A program made the position numbers and the translations under genes. DNA of 11,907 bases from Oscillospiraceae bacterium (GTDB lineage Bacteria; Bacillota; Clostridia; Oscillospirales; Ruminococcaceae), in the NCBI GenBank assembly GCA_017394565.1, contig JAFPXW010000224.1, forward strand, positions 1 through 11,907, in the 5' to 3' direction. Positions 8,001-11,907 of the stretch are shown here, in pieces. Under the pieces are notes generated by a model. That model saw nothing but the letters and a program-made list of their open reading frames with translations, was not told the DNA's origin and searched no databases. The stretch's first letter is position 1; each line of letters begins with the position of its first letter.

Positions 8001-8169
8001 CACTGACAAGATCATGGATCTCTACAATGAGCAGGTGAGTGCCCTTATCGAACGATTCCGTGCAGTCGGCGATGCTTCCCGCGCGTACAAGAATTTCTCC
8101 GGCATCAGCGATGACATGGACGGCAGTGTGAAGTTCATCTACACCATCGACGGAACGAGCGAGGATTGA
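5098..8169 (+). CDS. Exported giant heptad-repeat (XXXLXXG) protein, partner of the MMPL transporter
   Basis: A 1023-residue protein. Residues 1 to about 26 look like a Sec signal or N-terminal anchor (MKSYLKMTACILAVAISAG). Residues about 60-290 form a beta-rich globular domain beginning KDETVYVLCN. The repeat region holds 43 X-X-X-Leu-X-X-Gly heptads (302-602), a 57-residue helical linker with no heptad pattern (603-659), then another 43 heptads (660-960). A 63-residue charged helical tail ends the protein. Such heptads occur in YhgE/Pip and EsaA/YueB-type envelope proteins of Firmicutes, but unlike YhgE/Pip there is no C-terminal membrane domain here, so this would be a separate periplasm- or wall-side component. 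The start at 5098 has AAAAGGAG 9 nt upstream; the in-frame ATG at 5074 is poorer and would spoil the signal peptide. Pairing with an MMPL gene suggests they work as one envelope export or adhesion system. The function is unknown. Confidence 0.9.
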   Translation: MKSYLKMTACILAVAISAGVTGTCAYTSRKNASAMDTSIVDTNALPAEGTAAESAPAARAAADGSTFKDETVYVLCNSDASPREVIVSDWLKNPQALSTLADTSSLTDIENVKGDEAYNGMSWNAGGADIYYKGKSHSELPVDVTLTYTLDGQKMSADAMKGKSGHLVMEWTYTNKQFETRTVAGKKRQICVPFMAASTAILNNDIFQNVEVTNGRVISDGEKLIVVGMAFPGLSDSLGLDEMKDIDVNVPDHFTIECDVQNFKMDSSVTVVSNEIFSEMDLDKTADLDDLEEKLNKLNDAAGELCDGTQALYDGICDLSDGTGDLKDGVQKLYDGAGELQTGAKTLGDGASKLSAGAQTVAGGTNDLYNGIISAKDGSAKLFGGFGQVQDGSKALADGIGSAKDGAAQLDGGLFQVADGSGKLVAGFSQVTDGASQLDEGIASAKDGAKALSDGIAQAADGSTALTEGFAQVREGAKSLDTGIGSAKDGAKGLQDGIAQAADGSQALVEGFAKVNAGTSQLGEGTDAFGKGMETLTAGSAQLKAGSEALATGADQLSAGAGQISENTATLSEGIASAKAGADQLSEGSESLTEGLSQVSDGIDTAGTSLKTTITANQQILAALEAAYKQAPSQELGAAVEGLKQTIAAQQQIEASLEEGGALKDGVTALQTGADTLQTGIGSLSEGLGAADEGGKALAGGTAKLYASSQELSTGAHSVSDGAAELDGGISKLSDGGKELVGGLESLVSGIAQLSDGASQLNTGMGQLKTGSEALTAGMGQLSEGSTALGGGIGQLSDGADKLDAGMGQLRTGSEELSGGMEQLSTGSKALGGGIAQLSDGAAALDTGIAQLKTGSTSLLDGMDALWTGGQSLNDGIGQLSDGAGALDAGLGQLSDGGKSLADGTRTLSDSSKQLSDGAAKLSNGAGALYDGITTLHDGSEDLIGGVAKLKDGAEELNDGMHEFKADGTDKIMDLYNEQVSALIERFRAVGDASRAYKNFSGISDDMDGSVKFIYTIDGTSED
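6001..6903 (+). repeat. Heptad arm 1: 43 consecutive XXXLXXG units
   Basis: Residues 302-602 read as 43 seven-residue units in unbroken phase. Glycine closes every unit except the 38th (AGQISEN), and Leu, Val, Ala or a similar residue holds position four. From the 11th unit on, units starting with a bulky residue (IGSAKDG, FAQVREG) alternate with units starting with a small one (AKALSDG), so the basic period is 14 residues. A degenerate unit (LNKLNDA) precedes the arm. Confidence 0.93.
6295..6672 (+). repeat. Three copies of a 42-residue (126 bp) higher-order repeat in arm 1
   Basis: Copies begin at 6295, 6421 and 6547 with I-G/A-S-A-K-D-G and each holds six heptads. Copies 2 and 3 are closest, sharing IAQAADG as third unit and very similar neighbours. 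The exact 126-bp spacing points to amplification by tandem duplication. Confidence 0.88.
7075..7977 (+). repeat. Heptad arm 2: 43 consecutive XXXLXXG units
   Basis: Residues 660-960 read as 43 seven-residue units in unbroken phase, with Ser replacing the closing Gly in units 7 (TAKLYAS) and 36 (TRTLSDS). Leucine at position four is stricter than in arm 1. A degenerate unit (MHEFKAD) follows the arm, mirroring the one before arm 1. Confidence 0.93.
7348..7809 (+). repeat. Three and two-thirds copies of a 42-residue (126 bp) higher-order repeat in arm 2
   Basis: Copies begin at 7348, 7474, 7600 and 7726, each with I-A/G-Q-L-S-D-G. Six heptads make a full copy; the last has four recognisable units. 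The first two copies are the most alike (MGQLKTG and MGQLRTG as third unit, STALGGG and SKALGGG as sixth units). The period equals that in arm 1 but the unit sequence differs. Confidence 0.9.
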
Positions 8170-8194
8170 TAGACAATCGTTCATTCAGAATCAC

Positions 8195-8233
8195 GCCCGA
8201 AAGCAGACATTGGTTTGCTTTCGGGCATTTTTT
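8195..8233 (+). terminator. Rho-independent terminator of the MMPL/heptad operon
   Basis: A perfect 11-bp stem (GCCCGAAAGCA with TGCTTTCGGGC) and 10-nt loop, then ATTTTTT, 25 bp after the heptad gene stop codon. Confidence 0.95.
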
Positions 8234-8237
8234 AGAC

Positions 8238-8266
8238 TTGACAATCCATACGAAACGTGATATAAT
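8238..8266 (+). promoter_or_regulatory. Sigma-A promoter of the DAHP synthase gene
   Basis: TTGACA (8238-8243) and TATAAT (8261-8266) with a 17-bp spacer, a full consensus match starting a few bases after the upstream terminator. The transcript would begin near 8273, leaving a leader of about 56 nt. That is too short for a T-box and shows no attenuator hairpin. Confidence 0.92.
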
Positions 8267-8328
8267 GAGTATGTTATAATTTTTTTGAAAATAACAACTG
8301 GTATAAACGTGATTGGGAGGTCATTTTT

Positions 8329-9357
8329 ATGTCGATGGAATTCATTCGTAAGCTGCCTGTGCCGCAGGAGATCAAGAAGGAGTATCCGCTTTCTGTGGCG
8401 TTCGAGCTTGTCAAGAAGCAGCGTGATGAGGAGATCGCGCGTATTTTTACCGGCGAAAGCGATAAGCTGATCCTCGTCATCGGTCCGTGCTCCGCTGACC
8501 GCGAGGATGCCGTGATGGAGTACATCCACCGCCTTGCCAGAGTGCAGGAGCAGGTCAAGGACAAGATCTTCATCATTCCGCGCATCTACACCAATAAGCC
8601 GCGTACCAACGGCACCGGCTACAAGGGCATGGTGCATCAGCCCGATCCGACCAAGGCCGAGGATATGCTGGAGGGACTGATCTCCATCCGAAAGCTGCAC
8701 CGCCGTGCGATCGAGGAGACCGGCTTCACCTGTGCGGATGAGATGCTGTATCCGGAGAATTTCCGTTACCTGTCCGACCTGCTGTCCTATGTGGCAGTCG
8801 GCGCAAGATCCGTTGAGGATCAGCAGCACCGCCTGACGGTGTCCGGCATGGATATTCCGGCTGGTATGAAGAATCCGACCGCAGGCACGCTGTCGGTCAT
8901 GTTCAATTCGATCTATGCGGCACAGTCGTCCCACACCTTCCTGTACCGCGGCTGGGAGGTCCACACGTCCGGTAATCCGCTGGCACACGCGATCTTGCGT
9001 GGTTACGCCAATAAGCATGGTGAGTCGATGCCGAACTATCACTATGAGGATCTGCTGCTGACGCTTCGTCTGTATGAGGAAATGCAGCTCGCAAATCCGG
9101 CTGTCATCGTGGACACCAATCATGCCAATTCCGGCAAGCAGTATCTGGAGCAGCCGCGGATTCTCTCGGAGGTGCTGCATTGCTGCCGCCACAATAACGA
9201 CATCCGCAAGATGGTCAAGGGCTTCATGATCGAGAGCTATCTCGTGGACGGTGCGCAGAAGATCGGCGACGGCGTCTTCGGCAAGTCCATCACCGATCCG
9301 TGCCTCGGCTGGGAAAAGACCGAGGATCTGATCCTGCGGACAGCGGATCTGCTCTGA
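8329..9357 (+). CDS. aroF: 3-deoxy-7-phosphoheptulonate (DAHP) synthase, class I AroFGH type
   Basis: A 342-residue cytoplasmic enzyme that condenses phosphoenolpyruvate and erythrose 4-phosphate, the first step of the shikimate pathway to aromatic amino acids. Signatures of the AroF/AroG/AroH family are in order: GPCS (52-55), KPRT (90-93), GARS (158-161), GMKNPTAGT (179-187), DTNHANSGK (262-270) and MIESYLVDGAQ (300-310). The four expected metal ligands are present: Cys54, His265, Glu302 and Asp323. Length is close to the 350 or so of E. coli AroG, and there is no fused chorismate mutase. The symbol is by family; which of aroF, aroG or aroH it resembles in feedback control cannot be told. 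The start has GGGAGG 8 nt upstream; an ATG two codons later is less well placed. It stands alone between its own promoter and the downstream hairpin, unlinked to other aromatic genes here. Confidence 0.95.
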   Translation: MSMEFIRKLPVPQEIKKEYPLSVAFELVKKQRDEEIARIFTGESDKLILVIGPCSADREDAVMEYIHRLARVQEQVKDKIFIIPRIYTNKPRTNGTGYKGMVHQPDPTKAEDMLEGLISIRKLHRRAIEETGFTCADEMLYPENFRYLSDLLSYVAVGARSVEDQQHRLTVSGMDIPAGMKNPTAGTLSVMFNSIYAAQSSHTFLYRGWEVHTSGNPLAHAILRGYANKHGESMPNYHYEDLLLTLRLYEEMQLANPAVIVDTNHANSGKQYLEQPRILSEVLHCCRHNNDIRKMVKGFMIESYLVDGAQKIGDGVFGKSITDPCLGWEKTEDLILRTADLL

Positions 9358-9376
9358 TTCTGCTCAAAACTGCAAA

Positions 9377-9414
9377 TAGAAAAGACGTCCGGAGATCCTG
9401 TGTTTCCGGACGTC
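9377..9414 (-). terminator. Terminator hairpin between convergent aroF and the CorA-phosphatase operon
   Basis: A perfect 10-bp stem (GACGTCCGGA with TCCGGACGTC) and 11-nt loop, 26 bp past the aroF stop codon. On the minus strand it is followed by TTTTCTATTT, the better U-tract; on the plus strand only by AGGTTATTA. It therefore best terminates the minus-strand operon and may also serve aroF. Confidence 0.75.
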
Positions 9415-9539
9415 AGGTTATTAGAAGCGAGAACGTTTGTTTTTGATTCGGCTTCGGCGGGGTGGCACTTGCAAAAGCGAGGAGAAAGAAATGCGCTTAT
9501 TCTCCTAACAGAACCCCAAAAATTGATTTCTGTGTGGTT
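9415..9539. other. Intergenic stretch without a supported gene
   Basis: With the hairpin before it, this completes the gap between aroF and the small minus-strand ORF. No convincing coding frame is seen on either strand. The only structure noticed is a possible H-type pseudoknot at 9475-9506 (AAGCG with CGCTT, interleaved with AGGAGAA and TTCTCCT). Confidence 0.5.
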
Positions 9540-9683
9540 TCATGCTCCATAGTTGACTTTTTCGGTGATATCGCTTAGAACCTGTCCACATAGGGTGAAC
9601 AGTGCGATGAGTTTGAGTGAGCTGCCGGAAAGGCATTGGATGCGTTTGAGTGAACCCTCGGAATGAAGCGGATTCTCAGCCAT
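9540..9683 (-). CDS. Small 47-residue ORF of unknown function, possibly a gene remnant
   Basis: ATG at 9683 overlaps the end of the phosphatase gene by 8 nt (ATGGCTGA carries both its start and the phosphatase stop). The frame runs 47 codons to TGA and begins MAENPLHSEGSLKRIQCLSG. No strong ribosome binding site precedes the ATG, so it would rely on translational coupling. An 11-residue internal repeat is visible (SEGSLKRI and SGSSLKLI), matching a 33-bp direct repeat in the DNA. The stretch SGSSLKLIALFTL recalls the N-terminal membrane segment of TraX-family proteins, but the conserved continuation is missing, so a decayed fragment is as likely as a functional small protein. It lies inside the operon transcript before the inferred terminator. 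Confidence 0.35.
   Translation of the reverse strand: MAENPLHSEGSLKRIQCLSGSSLKLIALFTLCGQVLSDITEKVNYGA
9606..9663. repeat. Imperfect 25-bp direct repeat, 33-bp offset
   Basis: GATGaGTTTGAGTGAgCtgcCGGAA (9606-9630) and GATGcGTTTGAGTGAaCcctCGGAA (9639-9663) match at 20 of 25 positions. The 33-bp offset keeps the minus-strand reading frame. Confidence 0.75.
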
Positions 9684-10128
9684 TGCGCATCACATCCAGC
9701 ACGCCTTTGCAGCCGGAGAGAATATCTTCATAGGCGGCAGAAAAATCGCGCGTGTACCACGGATCCTCCACGTCATCCTTCGGTCTGCCAGCAAATTCGA
9801 GCAGGCGATGGATCTTGTGGTCAGGATCATCTGGGAAAATGCGCGAGAGGAGAATGAGATTGGAGCTGTCCATGACGAGGAACAGGTCGTATGCATCGTA
9901 TTCCGCGCGTGTGAGCTGTCGGGCATGATGACCGTCGCAGGAAATGCCGTGCTTGGCAAGTTCGCGGCGAGCCGGCGGATAGACCGGATTGCCGATCTCC
10001 TCGCGGCTGACCGCGGAGGAAGCGATCGTGTGACCAGTCAGCCCTTCGCGCTGCGCGAGGTCTTTCAGGATGTATTCTCCCATCGGGGAACGGCAGATGT
10101 TGCCGTGGCAGACAAACATGATGTTCAT
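9676..10128 (-). CDS. Low-molecular-weight protein tyrosine phosphatase
   Basis: A 150-residue cytoplasmic enzyme of the arsenate-reductase-like LMW phosphatase fold. The P-loop CHGNICRS (Cys7, Arg13, Ser14) supplies the nucleophile and phosphate-binding arginine, and the general-acid loop DPWY (Asp122) is in place near the C-terminus. Length is typical. It dephosphorylates phosphotyrosine; bacterial members often act on tyrosine kinases of capsule synthesis or on arginine phosphate, but no such partner is encoded here. The Trp-containing DPWY loop is usual in Gram-positive members. The start follows AAAGGA at an 11-nt spacing. The phosphorylase gene ends only 22 bp upstream, so it is almost certainly the third gene of the CorA operon. 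Confidence 0.95.
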   Translation of the reverse strand: MNIMFVCHGNICRSPMGEYILKDLAQREGLTGHTIASSAVSREEIGNPVYPPARRELAKHGISCDGHHARQLTRAEYDAYDLFLVMDSSNLILLSRIFPDDPDHKIHRLLEFAGRPKDDVEDPWYTRDFSAAYEDILSGCKGVLDVMRNG

Positions 10129-10150
10129 AGTTCGGTTTTTCCTTTCCGCT

Positions 10151-10900
10151 TTATACTCTATCTAAAATCCGCAATGCGATTTGAAGTTTGTCGAGATTGT
10201 GGTTGGCATCAGACAGTTTTTCAACCTGATAGTTTCCCTCTTCGAGAACATCGCCTGCGGCTAAAAAATCGTACAATTCAAAACCATAAAAATCACAAAC
10301 TGCCTGCACACCGGCAACTTCCATTTCTACCGCAATGCATCCCTCCTGTTTCCGCTTATTTACAAGGTTCACGGTTTCACGCAATGGACAGTCTGTCGTC
10401 CAGACCTTCCCCTTCACAAATGGAAGATGCAGCTGCGTAAAAATCTGTTCAAGCCGATCGGCGTTCTTGATGGTGATGTAATCCTGTGGCGCAGCGAAAT
10501 AATACGACATTCCTTCGCCACGGTAGGCTTGTGACGGAATGATGAATTTCCCGTTGGTGATGCGCTGATCCAGACTTCCGCAAGATCCGAACATAATAAA
10601 CTTAGATGCGCCTGTCAGGTGATTCACTTCCGCTGTCATGCTGCCGGCAAGTGCTGAACCCACCGGTGTCAGATAAAATGCGATCTCCTGACCGTTTCTT
10701 TGAAATGCCCATATCGGGATGTTTCCGTTGCAAGCGATGACTTCTGCAATCTGTCTGCACTCGTAATGCGATAATACATATTCATAGATCTTCTCCGAAA
10801 ACAGGATCAGACACCGTTCTGTCAGATAATTTTTCGGTCCATAAACCGATTCTAAGTTCAGGATGGGCTCACTTTCCATGTCATAGGAATCCACGATCAT
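10151..10900 (-). CDS. PNP/UDP-family nucleoside phosphorylase
   Basis: A 249-residue protein of the purine nucleoside/uridine phosphorylase superfamily, which splits nucleosides with phosphate into base and sugar 1-phosphate in the cytoplasm. Visible signatures: GSCGSL (105-110), the core glycine-rich strand; GEGMSYYF (128-135); TTDCPLRET (168-176), like the TDAPYRET segment of relatives; VEMEVAG (191-197), whose glutamates bind the ribose hydroxyls; and AGDVL (215-219), where Asp217 sits at the usual base-recognition aspartate. The natural base cannot be told from sequence alone. The ATG at 10900 is preferred because AAAGGTGG lies about 8 nt upstream; an in-frame GTG at 10912 falls inside that Shine-Dalgarno. 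It lies 37 bp after corA and 22 bp before the phosphatase. Its codon use looks more A/T-rich than its neighbours, so it may be a later arrival. Confidence 0.9.
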   Translation of the reverse strand: MIVDSYDMESEPILNLESVYGPKNYLTERCLILFSEKIYEYVLSHYECRQIAEVIACNGNIPIWAFQRNGQEIAFYLTPVGSALAGSMTAEVNHLTGASKFIMFGSCGSLDQRITNGKFIIPSQAYRGEGMSYYFAAPQDYITIKNADRLEQIFTQLHLPFVKGKVWTTDCPLRETVNLVNKRKQEGCIAVEMEVAGVQAVCDFYGFELYDFLAAGDVLEEGNYQVEKLSDANHNLDKLQIALRILDRV

Positions 10901-10937
10901 TTTTCTGACCACCTTTCAAATTGAATGTGAAAAAACT

Positions 10938-11855
10938 TTACAGCCATTTCTTCCGCTTGAAGAATACCAGACTGATGACCACGACGGCGATGCTGACCGC
11001 GATGGTGATAGGGTAGGCGGCTTTGTATTCCAGCTCCGGCATATATTTGAAATTCATGCCGTACCATCCGGCGATCAGCGTCAGGGGCATGAAGATCGAG
11101 GAAATGACCGTCAGCAGTGTCATGATGCGGTTCTGCTTTTTGTCGAGCTGGGACTGGTAAAGCTCGCGGATCTGGCTGGAATACTCGCGCAGGGAGGTCG
11201 AGATGTCGTGGAGGCGTGAGATGCGCTGGGCGAACAGATGGAAGTAGCGTGTGTTTTCCTTCTGGAAGAAATTATTCTCGTTTTCCTCCAGCTCCTGGCT
11301 GAGGTCGAGAAGCTGCTCATAGTGGACGCGCATATCGCGCAGGTCGCTCCGGATCCGGGCAACACGTCCGGAGGGATCGGTGTCCATGCCGTGGAGGATC
11401 TCGGATTCCAGGTCGTCAAGTTCCTTGTCGAATCGTTCCAGCAAGGCCTGATCCTGTGCCACGAGCTGTTCGAGAAAATCATACAGAAAACGTTCCAGAC
11501 TTGGCATTGTCCAGCGCTTGGTGGCGATGATATTGCCGATCAGTTTTTCCACAAGTCCGCTGTCGTCGATGAACACGATGCCCTTCTCGTCCAGCGCGAA
11601 TGCGAAATTGGTATTCGGTGCGGAAAGATGCTCCCGGTCAGGTACAGAGAAGGTTCCCGTCAGCGAGTCGTAATTGACCTCTGCCTTGGTGGAATGGATG
11701 GAGGACAGGTCAATGTCCATCTCGATGCCCATGTCGAATTGTTCCTTGTGTGCGAGCCACTCCGCGGAGGTCAGGATCGCCGCGAATTTTGGGGATTTTT
11801 TGCTGATGTTCAGGCTCTGGGTTTTCTCCAGCGTGTGTTTGATGCAGTAATACAT
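10938..11855 (-). CDS. corA: CorA-family magnesium/divalent cation channel
   Basis: A 305-residue membrane protein. The N-terminal cytoplasmic domain is followed by a long acidic stalk helix region (about 118-243, rich in Glu, Asp, Leu). Transmembrane helix 1 (about 245-264) ends in the diagnostic YGMNF (265-269), the ion-selectivity motif of pentameric CorA channels. A short loop then leads to helix 2 (about 281-299) and a basic end, KRKKWL. The family conducts Mg2+, and some members Co2+, Ni2+ or Zn2+. Length is normal. The start has AGGAG 9 nt upstream. A TATCAT (minus strand, 11894-11889) could be the -10 element, but the window ends before a -35 can be judged. It heads the minus-strand operon with the phosphorylase and phosphatase. 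Confidence 0.95.
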   Translation of the reverse strand: MYYCIKHTLEKTQSLNISKKSPKFAAILTSAEWLAHKEQFDMGIEMDIDLSSIHSTKAEVNYDSLTGTFSVPDREHLSAPNTNFAFALDEKGIVFIDDSGLVEKLIGNIIATKRWTMPSLERFLYDFLEQLVAQDQALLERFDKELDDLESEILHGMDTDPSGRVARIRSDLRDMRVHYEQLLDLSQELEENENNFFQKENTRYFHLFAQRISRLHDISTSLREYSSQIRELYQSQLDKKQNRIMTLLTVISSIFMPLTLIAGWYGMNFKYMPELEYKAAYPITIAVSIAVVVISLVFFKRKKWL

Positions 11856-11907
11856 AAGTCCTTGCTCCTGATATGTTGAGATACCTCTATGATACGATAT
11901 CCGGACG

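Noticed and set aside
8267..8328. T-box or tryptophan/tyrosine attenuator ahead of aroF
   Set aside because: The leader is only about 56 nt, with no T-box sequence, antiterminator pair or leader peptide rich in aromatic codons.
8191..9192. 333-codon open frame on the minus strand inside the DAHP synthase gene
   Set aside because: Antisense to an enzyme with all its catalytic residues, and its 3' end reads through the upstream terminator hairpin and promoter.

Overview
The window reads as accessory chromosome from an anaerobic Gram-positive Clostridia, most likely a Ruminococcus-type fibre degrader. The evidence is a type I dockerin on the first protein (cellulosome machinery), an MMPL/heptad-repeat envelope pair typical of Firmicutes, strong AGGAG-type ribosome binding sites, and consensus TTGACA-17-TATAAT promoters. 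Codon third positions are rich in G and C, which suits a higher-GC Ruminococcus such as an R. champanellensis-like species; the species guess is inference.

Layout. (1) 1-1920, +: the 3' part of a secreted dockerin protein, cut by the left edge. It carries a probable DUF6055/Svx-like region, a left-handed beta-helix of hexapeptides, a LamG-like domain and a dockerin, followed by a terminator. (2) 2045-8169: a self-contained regulated module. A TetR-family repressor (-) diverges from a two-gene operon (+) encoding a 705-residue MMPL/RND membrane transporter and a 1023-residue exported protein made almost wholly of X-X-X-Leu-X-X-Gly heptads. The intergenic region holds both promoters and three, perhaps four, copies of an inverted repeat (best copy ATGACCA-A-TGGTCAT) that fit TetR operators; one lies on the transporter -35 box. 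(3) 8238-9357, +: a monocistronic class I DAHP synthase gene with its own consensus promoter. (4) 9358-9539: a non-coding stretch holding a terminator hairpin. (5) 9540-11855, -: an apparent operon of a CorA-type divalent cation channel, a PNP/UDP-family nucleoside phosphorylase, a low-molecular-weight protein tyrosine phosphatase, and a 47-codon ORF whose ATG overlaps the phosphatase stop.

The most notable structure is in the heptad protein. Counting the reading frame gives two uninterrupted arms of exactly 43 heptads each (residues 302-602 and 660-960), separated by a 57-residue non-heptad linker whose centre carries Ala-Pro-Ser-Gln. Each arm also contains a 42-residue (126 bp) higher-order repeat. 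This symmetry suggests an antiparallel helical hairpin, tens of nanometres long, exported or anchored beside an MMPL transporter and switched on when the TetR protein releases the operators.
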